Source: Leptospira ainazelensis
Lineage (GTDB): Bacteria > Spirochaetota > Leptospiria > Leptospirales > Leptospiraceae
Reading direction: 5' to 3'
NCBI RefSeq assembly: GCF_016918785.1
Contig: NZ_JAFFPT010000019.1
Location: 1 to 64,000 of the forward strand
Length of the DNA stretch: 64,000 nucleotides
Part shown: positions 1-9,827 of the stretch, piece by piece
Layout: each line of letters starts with the position of its first letter
How positions within the stretch are numbered: the stretch's first letter is position 1
Translations under genes and position numbers: made by a program
Notes under the pieces: model-generated
Told to the model about the DNA's origin: nothing
What the model saw: the letters and a program-made list of their open reading frames with translations, nothing else
Database searches by the model: none

Positions 1-75
1 GTTTTAGAAAAGCCTTATAAACGCCGTGTCTCAGTGAAGAAGAAATCATCTCTGAAACTATTTTCCCCGCTTAGA

Positions 76-1148
76 TCAAGACCAGCGAAAAATTCTACTC
101 CCCGCAAAAAGAAATACGATTCCATAAATAAACAACGCGGCAACGGCAGGAAGCGCCTCAGCGAAACCGGCGCCTTCGATAAAAACCGATCGCAGAGAAT
201 CCGCCATCAAAGTAAGGGGAAGATTTCGTATCAAAGGTAAGACAACTTCCGGAAAATTTTGATAAGAGAAGAAAATTCCGGAAAGAACCATCATAGGAAA
301 CGTGACCGCATTCACCAAACCGTTTCCAACCTGAGAACTCGCGGCCCTGGATCCGATAAACATTCCGATACAAGCAAAGGCAAAATTACCGGCGAGATAG
401 ATAAGCAGCGCTGCTCCGATCGAACCCTCAAAAGAATTTTCAAACGTCAAAAAGGTGAAACTCAGAAGAATCAGAGATTCTACCGCAGTAACCGCTAGTC
501 TTGTAAAAAAGAAAGAAAGTAAAAAATAGAGCTTATTCATCGGAGTCGCCGACATTCTCCGCAATAGTTTTTTCATCCTCATTTCGATCAGATTCCATCC
601 CACTCCCCAAAGACAGGAATTCATCACACCCATCGCGAGCATTCCGGGTACAAGATAATCGATATATCGAGTTCCTTTCGAATCCAAGGTTTCAACTGCA
701 AAGTCGAACTCGGAGCGGTCTGAACGAATTTTTGCGAGAATCAAAAGATAGTCTCTTTGTGCATTCGGGTTTTCCGGATCAAATAAAAAGTGGACCTTTC
801 CGTCGGCGGTCTTTTCCAAAATGAGGTTTATCTTTCCCCTTTTTAGATCTCGAATGGCTTCCTCTTTGGAAAGAATCAAAAATTTGAGCGAAGGCAAGGA
901 TCGAGAACTTTCATCCTTTAGCGCGGATTTTTCCTCTATGGAATCGCCGACCTCGAGAGTTTTTCTGAGATCTTCGAGTTGATAAGAATTTTCTAATACT
1001 GCAATTTTTACCTCTTCGGATCCTCGATTTTTAAATGCGATTCCGAGAACCCCCGCCATTGCGATCGGAAATACGAATGCCCAAAAAAGGATGCCCGGCT
1101 CCCGATAAAATTCCTTGAGCTGAATGCTCACCAATTGAAGGATTTGTT

Positions 1149-1152
<4 letters not shown>
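76..1152 (-). CDS. ABC-2 type transporter permease
   Basis: Membrane subunit of an ABC exporter, partner of the ATPase encoded just upstream; the ATPase stop and this start overlap by four bases (ATGA), so the two are translationally coupled. The 358-residue protein has one N-terminal membrane segment (about residues 20-40), a soluble extracytoplasmic part (about 45-165), then about five membrane helices to the C terminus. This is the usual ABC-2/DrrB-NatB topology. The central LVPGMLAMGVMNS stretch is typical of the family. Such pairs export drugs, lipids or peptides, or move Na+; the substrate cannot be read here. Confident on family, not on cargo. Confidence 0.9.
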
Positions 1153-2102
<950 letters not shown>

Positions 2103-2174
2103 GAGAACATCCTTTTCCTTATGAATTTTAGAATTAAAAATTTCATTCTTTGAATTCCGAACCTCTCGAAAAGT

Positions 2175-2906
2175 TCAAGAGTTCTTCACAACTTTGTAGA
2201 TCAAGGAGGGAAAAAGACGGAGTAAAAATCTCAGATACCGAACCACTCCGATACCGATATAAACCTTATCCTTTTCCAAAGCTGAAAGAAATTGGTCGGT
2301 CAATTCTACGGTAGTTAGTTTATTCTTCCCTCGACCCGCCGTCATCGGCGTGTCTACCTGCGGAGGTAACATTTCTATAACTCGAATGTTCGAGCCTTCC
2401 AATTGGTAACGAAGCGCCTCCGTAAACAAATGGAGTCCGGCTTTTGTTCCACAATACAACGGTGCGGATTTTTTAGGAACCAAAGCCAAGCCCGAAGTCA
2501 CGTTTACGATAGCAGAATCGGCGTGAACTTTTAGGATTGGAATTAGGATGGAAATCAATCGTATCGGAATTGTTAGGTTGGTTTGAATTTCTTTTTCTAT
2601 GTTTGCGCTTTGATCGGAATCTTTTAGAAAATTCGGATTGAATTGAATTCCTGCGTTATTGATCAGCACGTTGAGCGAGGGATATTTCTTTTTGATAAGC
2701 GAAATCAACGTATCAAAATCGGCCGGCTTGGTAAGATCGCATTGAATCGTTTGAACTCCGTGAATGGAAGATAACTTAGAAAGAGATTCCTTATTTCTTC
2801 CCAAAGCAAGAACCGTATTGTCCAGAGACGCGAATCTTTTTGCAAGTTCGAGCCCGATTCCGGATGTCGCGCCGGTGATTAAGATCGTATTTCCGGAAAG
2901 TTTCAT
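2175..2906 (-). CDS. Short-chain dehydrogenase/reductase (DltE-like)
   Basis: Cytoplasmic NAD(P)-dependent oxidoreductase of the classical SDR fold, 243 aa. It shows the glycine-rich cofactor loop TGATSGIGLELAKRF near the N terminus, the structural NNAG motif near residue 87, a Ser in NVTSGLAL and the catalytic pair in YCGTKAG (Tyr-x-x-x-Lys). The C-terminal part after PPQVDTPMT resembles DltE/YvrD-type SDRs. It lies about 60 bases downstream of the fructosamine-kinase-like gene on the same strand and could be cotranscribed with it. Substrate is not deducible. Confidence 0.9.
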   Translation of the reverse strand: MKLSGNTILITGATSGIGLELAKRFASLDNTVLALGRNKESLSKLSSIHGVQTIQCDLTKPADFDTLISLIKKKYPSLNVLINNAGIQFNPNFLKDSDQSANIEKEIQTNLTIPIRLISILIPILKVHADSAIVNVTSGLALVPKKSAPLYCGTKAGLHLFTEALRYQLEGSNIRVIEMLPPQVDTPMTAGRGKNKLTTVELTDQFLSALEKDKVYIGIGVVRYLRFLLRLFPSLIYKVVKNS

Positions 2907-2967
2907 GATCCGCTTATCTTCTTGTCGTAAACGGATCGATCAAGCAATTCCCGATCGGAATAAAGAA

Positions 2968-3864
2968 TTAACTTTTACCGTAGTAACGGAGGATTTGTCT
3001 TAAAGAGGAAAGATAAGAAGGACCGAAAAGATTGATATGGACTAAGACCGGATAAATCTGCCAAAAAGGAATTCTGTCCTTCAAATGTTCAGGATCGTCC
3101 ACTCCTAAAAAGGAAAGAATCTGTTGCATCTCCTCCAGATTCAAAGAACTTCCGAATAGATTCAACATTGCGAGATCCTGTTCCGGATGCGAAAAGGAAA
3201 TCGACGGATCGATCAGATACGAATGTCCGTTTTTTCCCGTTAGAATATTCCCGGACCAAAGATCTCCGTGGATCAATCTTGGACGAGATCGATTGAGAGA
3301 CCATTCTTCCGTAAACTTCCGAAAAACATCGGTCACACTTTCCACGTCTTTCGGTACTATCAACTTTCTTCCAAACGCTAAGTCCAACTGAGGAGACAAA
3401 CGACATTCCCAGAAGAATTCCTCAAAAGAGGAAAACCACCGATTCTTTTGCGGGAGAGTTCCGATAAAATTGTTACGTTTCCAACCCCAAGAGTTGGAAT
3501 CCTTTTGGTAGAGCAATTTCAAACTTCGGATCAAATCTTCTCTTGCATTGGGACTCGTACCGGCTTCGATATAATCCATCACTAAAAACCAGGAATTCCC
3601 GGCTTGTACGGTCCCATAACATTCCGGGACGCGGACGCCGATTCTGTAGAGTTGTTCGAGGGATTCTTTTTCCGTTTCCGCCATTTCTCTGCTGGGAATG
3701 ACTTTTACGGCAAAAGAATGCGCCGGCGCGGCTACAAGATAGATTTCATTGAGGCTGGAAGAATGCAGGGAAACTCTTGGTCTCAGGCCGGAATTCAAAA
3801 TCCCCAGCCTTTCAAGACCGTCGTAGATTGCCTCTTCTAATCCTGCTTTGATGACCAAACTCAC
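2968..3864 (-). CDS. Fructosamine kinase family protein
   Basis: Predicted small-molecule kinase of the fructosamine/ketosamine-3-kinase family (APH-like fold), 298 aa. Visible are a lysine-containing N-lobe (SFAVKVIPSREMAETE), the catalytic-loop motif LIHGDLWSGNIL and the metal-binding IDPSISFSHPEQDLAML, which matches the family's DP...HxExDLAM signature. The family phosphorylates sugar adducts on amines, destabilising them as a protein-deglycation step. The start read here is GTG closely preceded by GGGAGGAA; a TTG two codons downstream has more normal spacing. Divergent from the GH18-like gene with about 100 bp between. Confidence 0.88.
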   Translation of the reverse strand: MSLVIKAGLEEAIYDGLERLGILNSGLRPRVSLHSSSLNEIYLVAAPAHSFAVKVIPSREMAETEKESLEQLYRIGVRVPECYGTVQAGNSWFLVMDYIEAGTSPNAREDLIRSLKLLYQKDSNSWGWKRNNFIGTLPQKNRWFSSFEEFFWECRLSPQLDLAFGRKLIVPKDVESVTDVFRKFTEEWSLNRSRPRLIHGDLWSGNILTGKNGHSYLIDPSISFSHPEQDLAMLNLFGSSLNLEEMQQILSFLGVDDPEHLKDRIPFWQIYPVLVHINLFGPSYLSSLRQILRYYGKS

Positions 3865-3966
3865 TTCCTCCCGGATGAAGTCCGGTCCCCTTCTCTGATT
3901 AAAAAATCGGTTCGAAAGGTTCCCGGATTGATTGAAATTTAAGAAAACGTATTATATTCGTAAGAC

Positions 3967-4896
3967 GTGATCCTTCTCCAAATTCTTACCTTACTTTATT
4001 TCTGGAATGTTTCCCCTCTTTTTGCCAAAGATCCAAAACCGATTTGGAATTATACGATCCACGAATCGATCGAAAGGAAATCCCTTTCTGATTGGACCGA
4101 AATTTTTTCTAAATCGCATACTCTTTGTTTTACGGGAACGTATCTAAGAGCGGACGGGACTCTCAAATCCACTCCGCTTCCTAAGTCATTCGTATCCTTG
4201 GGTCAAAAATATAAGGTCAGATTGATTCCCTTGGTCACTGTTTACCATCCGAACGGATGGCACTTCTTAAAAACGGAATCTGGAATACAACGCGCTACGG
4301 AAAGTTTGATTCATTTTATAGAACAAAACCCTAATCTATCCGGATTGCATTTGGATATCGAATACATTTCAAATTCTCAGATATCGAATTATAAAAGGTT
4401 TCTAAAAGATCTGAGAAAAAGACTTCCCTATGAGAAAGTTCTAACCTTAGCTCTCTTTCCTCAGGTAGATTTTCCGAATACGAATTCTAAAATTCACGGG
4501 GAACTTCTTGGCGCGGACTTTATCGACGAATTTGTTCTGATGAGCTACGATTTCCATTCTTCGAAAACAAATCCGGGACCTGTGACTTCCATTTCCTGGA
4601 CTACGAAAAATCTGGAATTTTTATCAAATCGAATTCCTTCTTCCAAACTTTGGCTGGGACTCCCGCTCTACGGTTACTTTTGGAATCGAAGCGGAAAAGT
4701 TCATATCATCAGCCGGAAGGATGTAACGAAAAAACGAGATCGTTTTGAACTCACCGATGGAGACGACGGATATCTTAAAATCCAGGATTCGACGGGGATC
4801 GGTTTTATCTCGGATAAGAAATCGATTCTTCAACTGCAAGAATTGACCGAGAAATTTCAACTCAAAGGAACCGCTTTCTGGAGAATCGGATTTTAA
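3967..4896 (+). CDS. Secreted glycosyl hydrolase family 18-like protein
   Basis: 309-aa exported protein with a GTG start directly in front of a good signal peptide (MILLQILTLLYFW...LFA). The body reads as a GH18 chitinase-like TIM barrel. Strand 4 carries GLHLDIEY, which keeps the catalytic D-x-E of the GH18 motif DxxDxDxE but lacks its earlier aspartates. VLMSYDFHS matches the family's M-T/S-Y-D-x-H strand, and LWLGLPLYGYFW matches the conserved later strand. It probably binds or cleaves an N-acetylglucosamine-containing glycan, peptidoglycan included. The stop codon interlocks with that of the convergent downstream gene. Confidence 0.82.
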   Translation: MILLQILTLLYFWNVSPLFAKDPKPIWNYTIHESIERKSLSDWTEIFSKSHTLCFTGTYLRADGTLKSTPLPKSFVSLGQKYKVRLIPLVTVYHPNGWHFLKTESGIQRATESLIHFIEQNPNLSGLHLDIEYISNSQISNYKRFLKDLRKRLPYEKVLTLALFPQVDFPNTNSKIHGELLGADFIDEFVLMSYDFHSSKTNPGPVTSISWTTKNLEFLSNRIPSSKLWLGLPLYGYFWNRSGKVHIISRKDVTKKRDRFELTDGDDGYLKIQDSTGIGFISDKKSILQLQELTEKFQLKGTAFWRIGF

Positions 4897-5603
4897 CGAA
4901 AATCATAAACGATTTTTACGTTATGACTTTTTCCTTTTTCGTCATTTATGTTGGATGTACCTTTATATTCCATAATTCTTTTGGACTCGATATCATAGAC
5001 CATTTCGATCGGTTTTACGAAAACTGAAAGTAGCGCGTTGTCGATTTTCATTCTTAAGAATAAGGCGGGCTTTCCTTTGTACTCTCCCGTTTTCGTTTTG
5101 GAAACGGAAAAAGCGAAGGTATCTTTTTCTATCGGAACCAAAAATCTAAAACGAATCGTTTTTCCATCGATCAAAGAATCCCAATTATTTTTTACGAAAT
5201 AATCAAAACCTCCGTCCATCGAAGCCGGCTCAGAGAAAGAGATCGTTTTTTCCTCGAGAGATTTTTCTGAATTTCGTCGCGCAAATAATTTTGCGGTTCC
5301 GGATTTTAAAAGTGTTCCTCCTTCCAGATAACCGTCTCTTAAATCCTCCAATTGAAAATCAGGGATGGCCGGATTTTTGGAGAATTGGATTTTCTTTTTA
5401 GCGAAAACTTTTCCCTGCGGATCTTTATATTGAATCAGTGAATAAGAATGATTTCCGTTCTCCCATACCTCTTCGTGATGATCATAGTAGAGAATTTTAC
5501 GGGATTCTAGATCCGTGGCTGTTCCAAAAAAACGGATCTTTTTTGCTTCTCCGAAAACCGAAAACGATATATTCAAAATTAAGAATGGAATGATTGTTCT
5601 CAC
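4893..5603 (-). CDS. Exported protein of unknown function
   Basis: I chose GTG at 5603 because AGAAGG sits six bases upstream and translation then begins with a clean signal peptide (MRTIIPFLILNISFSVFG). The frame extends to a TTG at 5636 that has no such site. The mature part of about 215 residues is rich in beta-strand-like segments and charged residues and ends NVKIVYDFR; it resembles periplasmic DUF6134/DUF3108-type beta proteins only in general look. No catalytic motif seen. Convergent with the GH18-like gene, sharing four bases at the stop codons. Confidence 0.75.
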   Translation of the reverse strand: MRTIIPFLILNISFSVFGEAKKIRFFGTATDLESRKILYYDHHEEVWENGNHSYSLIQYKDPQGKVFAKKKIQFSKNPAIPDFQLEDLRDGYLEGGTLLKSGTAKLFARRNSEKSLEEKTISFSEPASMDGGFDYFVKNNWDSLIDGKTIRFRFLVPIEKDTFAFSVSKTKTGEYKGKPALFLRMKIDNALLSVFVKPIEMVYDIESKRIMEYKGTSNINDEKGKSHNVKIVYDFR

Positions 5604-5941
5604 TTTTAACCTTCTGAATCCTTTTCTTAGACTCAAGGATAGGATTCCGGAATTTATTTTTGCGCGTTTAAAAAATTAAACGTCTGTTCAAAGATTGGAG
5701 ATGAAAAAATCTATCTCTGATCGTTTAACTTCGAGAAATCATTCTCTATTGTTGAACATATTCTAACGGATAAAAAATGAGAATTTGTCTGATGTATCAT
5801 TTTTTAGAGTTTGGCCAAAAGGGTTGATACCCGCTTCTTTTCGGATTTTTTGTTTTGAAATCAGCTCGGGAATCGACTTCTGCAATCGAAAAAAAAGTAC
5901 GGACAACCTTAGAGTTTTAGGAAATCCGAAAAACGAATCCG
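5604..5941. other. Intergenic region without a recognised gene
   Basis: 338 bp between the exported-protein start (leftward) and the end of the GlxA-type regulator. It is AT-rich with short runs of A and T. A 60-codon frame at 5785-5967 on the plus strand has no ribosome site and no protein-like pattern. The left end must hold the promoter of the leftward gene; I see no terminator hairpin of note. Confidence 0.5.
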
Positions 5942-6970
5942 CTATTTTAACCGAATCGGAATTTTGATCGAGTGGCGACGGCGGTGTTCCATCGGGGTAA
6001 TTCCAATATATCTTTTAAAAAGAACTCGAAAAAAGCCGACGTTTTCATATCCGACGGCGTAACTTATCTCTTCAATGGAATCTCCGGATTCTTCCAGACG
6101 GCGTCTGGCCCATTCTATCCGAAGACGCTGTAAATATGTGGAAGGAGGATCGCCCGTCGCCTGTTTGAATCTTCTTTTTAGACTCCGAGAACTCAAACCT
6201 ACTCTTTGCGCCAAGATTTCCATCGAAATCTGGGCAGTGAATTCGTTCTCGAGAATATCCTGAGCCGCTGCTACCGATTGATCATCATGATGCTTTTGAA
6301 CGGCAAAAGTCATAAAGGGAGTCTGCGATATCCTATCAGAATCGAGTAGAAAATGTTTTGCACATTTTAGAGCCACTTCCCTCCCGAGAGATTGTTCCAA
6401 AACATGAAGACTCAAATCGTAAAAAGCGTTACTTCCTCCCGAAGTCAAAAAATTGCCTTGGTCGATCACAAGTTTATCGATATCAAGATGAACCGACGGA
6501 AACATTCTTCGGAAGAGAGAGGCAAAATGCCAGTGTGTTGTCGCTGATCTTCCTTCTAACAAACCGGTAGAAGCCAACAAAAAAGCTCCCGAACAAACGC
6601 TCGCAATTCGAACTCCTTGTTCTGCCGTTTCTTTGAGCCATTCTATCTCAAGCCCGCATCTTCGTTTGATTCCTACAACGTTTGGTCCGATGGCAGGGAC
6701 GATTACGAGGTCCACTTTTTCGCATCGACCTACGAGGTCCGGTTTGATTTGAACGTTTCCATGAAGTTGTACTGGCTCCGATTGAATCGCCGCCGTGCGA
6801 ACCCGGCATATCGGCGGCTTTCTCCGATTTTCGAGATCCATTCCGGCAAATTCAAAAAACTCAAAAAGGCCGGTTATGACGGAAGCCGGAGCTCCCGGAA
6901 TCAGCAAAATCACAACGTCCATATTGGGCAATCGAGCCGGACTTTGGCAGAATCGCAATGAAAACTTCAT
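5942..6970 (-). CDS. GlxA-type AraC family transcriptional regulator (DJ-1/PfpI + HTH)
   Basis: 342-aa regulator made of an N-terminal DJ-1/PfpI-like domain (about residues 15-190, nucleophile-elbow cysteine in SVCSGAFLLA, then TTHWHFA) and a C-terminal AraC double helix-turn-helix (about 235-335, with LAQRVGLSSRSLKRRFK and the second-helix signature AVGYENVGFFRVLFKRYIG). This is the GlxA/FtrA layout, usually an activator of a nearby small-molecule catabolic or transport gene. It is divergent from a DUF1304 gene, and the 110-bp gap probably holds both promoters. An in-frame ATG at codon 17 (6922) is an alternative start; neither has a clear ribosome site. Confidence 0.9.
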   Translation of the reverse strand: MKFSLRFCQSPARLPNMDVVILLIPGAPASVITGLFEFFEFAGMDLENRRKPPICRVRTAAIQSEPVQLHGNVQIKPDLVGRCEKVDLVIVPAIGPNVVGIKRRCGLEIEWLKETAEQGVRIASVCSGAFLLASTGLLEGRSATTHWHFASLFRRMFPSVHLDIDKLVIDQGNFLTSGGSNAFYDLSLHVLEQSLGREVALKCAKHFLLDSDRISQTPFMTFAVQKHHDDQSVAAAQDILENEFTAQISMEILAQRVGLSSRSLKRRFKQATGDPPSTYLQRLRIEWARRRLEESGDSIEEISYAVGYENVGFFRVLFKRYIGITPMEHRRRHSIKIPIRLK

Positions 6971-7081
6971 TTTGGTAATAAATTAAAAGGCTGAATCGCG
7001 TCGAAAATTGGCGGAGACGAATCTTTACAAAAGATCGGCGGCCTGTTAAACTACCGGAACAAATATTTGGGAGATAATAGG

Positions 7082-7468
7082 ATGATTTTAACCGCAAGGA
7101 TTTTAGCCGGTATTGTAGGAGCGCTTCACGTTTGGATATTTCTTATGGAAAGTGTTCTCTGGATGCGTCCGGCAATTCACAGACGTTTTGGCGTTACAGA
7201 CAAAAAGTTAGCCGAGGCAATGAAAGGAATCTTTCTAAACCAAGGCTTTTACAATCTTTTTCTCGCAATCGGTGCACTCTATGGTGCCCTCTTTTTTGAA
7301 GTTCATGCGAATTACGCTCCGGCAATTATGATCTTCTCTTGCCTTTCCGTTTTTGGCGCAGGCCTCGTTCTTTTCGCTTCCAAACCGGCCATGGCTCGAG
7401 CTGCAATCATTCAGGGTTTACCGCCTCTGATCGCAATCGCGCTTATCGGGGTTTCTATTTACGGTTGA
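7082..7468 (+). CDS. DUF1304 family membrane protein
   Basis: 128-aa integral membrane protein with four helices; the helix 1 segment IVGALHVWIFLMESVLW and the LNQGFYNLFLAIGALYG region match the DUF1304 family. The start is ATG at 7082 because GGGAG lies eight bases upstream; a TTG at 7067 in the same frame would overlap that site. Function of the family is unknown. Its position opposite a GlxA-type regulator suggests, without proof, that the regulator controls it. Confidence 0.85.
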   Translation: MILTARILAGIVGALHVWIFLMESVLWMRPAIHRRFGVTDKKLAEAMKGIFLNQGFYNLFLAIGALYGALFFEVHANYAPAIMIFSCLSVFGAGLVLFASKPAMARAAIIQGLPPLIAIALIGVSIYG

Positions 7469-7599
7469 TCTTTATCGATTGAAAAATACGGAATTAGATT
7501 TGAACTTTTCCGAAGTTGATTTTTCAGCCGCTCGGATAACATTAGAATTTTATAATTCTCTTGCGGATCCGAGCTTTTGATTCTGCTTTCTTTTTTGAG

Positions 7600-8421
7600 T
7601 TATTTTTTTTCTCTCAAATCTCGAACGTGTTTTGTCAATTCCGCTCGAAAGGAAAATTCTCTCGTTCCCATCAAATATCGAAACGCAGAGATCATCACAT
7701 CCGGTCTTGGCGGATCTCCGCCGATAAAAAGATCCGGTTCTTTCGGCAGATTTCCCCGCTTGAATAGTCCGCCGGAAACCGCTTCCGTTCCACAGGCTAT
7801 CAAGGCCTTCGGAGAAGGCATCGTTTCCCAAGCCGTGTTTAGAGGCCCTTCCATATTTCGGCTGACTGGTCCGGAATAAACAAGCGCGTCGGCGTGTTTT
7901 GGAGAAGCGACAACACGAACCTTACTGGCTTCGCTGTCAAAAAGCGCGTTGAAACTTGCGTTGATTTCAGCTTCCGTCGTATTGTTCCCTCCGGCTGCGA
8001 TTTCCCTGTATTGAAAACCGGTTCTTTTCGTGATCCTCTGAAATTCCTTTACATCGTCCGAAACGATTTCCTCTTTTTCTTCCGGAATTCCGTTTATATA
8101 GGTCACCTTAAGAGCGTCGCGATCATAAGAATAAACGTGCACAAAACCCGAATCCACAATCTTTTCATCCGAGCAGGCTTCGGAACATCTCCCACATTGA
8201 AGACAGGCTCCGTAATCGATGCTCATTTTTTCCTTGGAATGAATCTTTAGGGAATGAGTCGGGCAAACTTGTTCACAGGATTTACAAGATAAACAGGATT
8301 CGTTCGACTTCAAGACCGGAACGGGAATTCCTCGCGCATTCAAATTGATCGGCGAGACCTTTTTATAATCCATCGTTTTTGCGCGACGAAATATATTCAA
8401 AACTTCGTATATTGCTTTCAT
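7600..8421 (-). CDS. Ferredoxin/NuoB-like subunit of an Ehr-type complex, N2-cluster ligands missing
   Basis: 273-aa last gene of the Hyf-like operon. Residues 43-53 and 73-83 carry two complete [4Fe-4S] ferredoxin motifs (CLSCKSCEQVCP and CLQCGRCSEAC). The part after about residue 130 is a NuoB/HycG-like domain, recognisable by GTEAVSGGLF and GGDPPRP. In true group-4 hydrogenase or complex I small subunits these regions hold four cysteines binding the proximal (N2) cluster. Here they read as Asn146, Thr149, Glu213 and Asp236, so no cluster can bind in the normal way. Cys210 is the only other cysteine. The fusion joins what in E. coli are HyfH- and HyfI-like proteins. The start overlaps the upstream stop by four bases. 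Family sure; function inferred. Confidence 0.88.
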   Translation of the reverse strand: MKAIYEVLNIFRRAKTMDYKKVSPINLNARGIPVPVLKSNESCLSCKSCEQVCPTHSLKIHSKEKMSIDYGACLQCGRCSEACSDEKIVDSGFVHVYSYDRDALKVTYINGIPEEKEEIVSDDVKEFQRITKRTGFQYREIAAGGNNTTEAEINASFNALFDSEASKVRVVASPKHADALVYSGPVSRNMEGPLNTAWETMPSPKALIACGTEAVSGGLFKRGNLPKEPDLFIGGDPPRPDVMISAFRYLMGTREFSFRAELTKHVRDLREKK

Positions 8422-9827
8422 AGATCCACTCCGACATAACTGAAGTTAAACGATTTGTTGTTTAGGGGAAAATCTCCGATATATTCGTCTCGAACCGCTA
8501 ATTCCAGGGCGTGCCAGTTTGGAACTGAAGGATCTCGAATATACGCGTCTTCGATCGTACCGTCGGTTTCCAGATCGAGAGACACCAATACGGGTCCCCT
8601 CCATCCTTCCACAGCCGCATGGTAAGTTCCTTTTTTTACGGTCTTTGAGGTGATTACTTTTCTATTCTTAAAATCCGAAAGTGCTTCTAACTTAGGGATG
8701 GCTTCGACCAACCATTTACTACTTTTCAGTAATTCCTCATATCGTATATAAAAGCGAGCCCAGGCGTCCCCGTTCATATGACTCTGATTCAATTCTAAGT
8801 TGATCGGCGAACTGAACTCATAGGATTTTTCCAACTTGCGTAAATCGCGGTTGAGGCCCGTACATTTTTCCACCATCCCGATAAAACCCAGCTGTCTTAC
8901 TTGTTTTTGTCGGATGACGCCGCAGGTTTGTAGTCTTTCGCGATTGGTAGAAACCGAAGCGGCTCTCAGGAAATGTCCGGATACATCAGCCGTAACGGAT
9001 CGAATCCTTTCGGCCAACTCGGCCAATTTTTCGCGAGTCAAGCCGGGCCTTAAAGAGATTTTTCCTGGCGACAAAGCTCCTCTCCCGAATCGGTTTCCTG
9101 TCAACGCTTCCATAACGCCGAGAGGAACACCTCTTTGGAGGGAACAAACTCCGTGTAACGGATAGTAGCCGATGTCTTCCGCGATTCCGCCCATATCACC
9201 GATATGGGTCGCGATTCTTTCCAATTCTAAGAGCACTAGTCTTGCAAAATCTATCTCCTGCGGAACTTCGATTTTCTGTGCCTCCTCGAAAATTCTTGAA
9301 AACGCAATTCCATAGGAAATCGTACTATCTCCGGAAATCACCTCGGCGTAAGGAAAAGAATTTTTCGGACCCTTTCCCTTTATCATCTCGATCAAACCTC
9401 GTTTTTGAAAACCCAAACGGATATCTAGATTTTTTATCAATTCGCCGTGAACGATAAAACGGAAGTGTCCCGGTTCTATCACACCCGCGTGGATCGGTCC
9501 GACAGCGTGAGAATAGTGGTCCGCAGGGATCGGAACGGTCAATCCACTATATGATAAATTCTTAATGCCTTTTTTCGTTACAAATTTCTCGAGATCCGTT
9601 TTACGTCCGACGTTGATGTATTTTTCAAAATCGAAAGAGGAATAATCTTCCTCACCTTGATCGACGCCCAAGGAATGTCGCAGAATCCAGATCGGATTTG
9701 CAGAATCCTCGATGATTTCATTTTGAGAATGTTCTATAACTTCGCGTTCGATTCCATCGTTGGAAATCCAGAAACGATGATATCCTTTTTTACCTTTTCT
9801 CGGATATAAACCTGTGACAGTACGCAT
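8418..9827 (-). CDS. NuoCD/HyfG-like large subunit without Ni-Fe ligands
   Basis: 469-aa homologue of the hydrogenase-4 large subunit (HyfG/HycE) and complex I NuoCD. A shortened NuoC-like N-terminal part is followed by the large-subunit core with GPIHAGVIEPGHFRF (about residues 110-124). The hydrogenase RxCGxC motif is replaced by VISGDST (Ser165, Ser168), and the C-terminal DPCxxC region reads SFNFSYVGVDL, so all four Ni-Fe cysteines are absent. The protein ends at this point, so it needs no hydrogenase-type C-terminal processing. This matches what is described as energy-converting hydrogenase-related (Ehr) complexes. It directly abuts the upstream HyfF-like gene. Confidence 0.88.
   Translation of the reverse strand: MRTVTGLYPRKGKKGYHRFWISNDGIEREVIEHSQNEIIEDSANPIWILRHSLGVDQGEEDYSSFDFEKYINVGRKTDLEKFVTKKGIKNLSYSGLTVPIPADHYSHAVGPIHAGVIEPGHFRFIVHGELIKNLDIRLGFQKRGLIEMIKGKGPKNSFPYAEVISGDSTISYGIAFSRIFEEAQKIEVPQEIDFARLVLLELERIATHIGDMGGIAEDIGYYPLHGVCSLQRGVPLGVMEALTGNRFGRGALSPGKISLRPGLTREKLAELAERIRSVTADVSGHFLRAASVSTNRERLQTCGVIRQKQVRQLGFIGMVEKCTGLNRDLRKLEKSYEFSSPINLELNQSHMNGDAWARFYIRYEELLKSSKWLVEAIPKLEALSDFKNRKVITSKTVKKGTYHAAVEGWRGPVLVSLDLETDGTIEDAYIRDPSVPNWHALELAVRDEYIGDFPLNNKSFNFSYVGVDL

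Noticed and set aside
5785..5967. 60-codon plus-strand frame before the GlxA-type gene
   Set aside because: No start signal, composition not protein-like, overlaps the end of a good gene.
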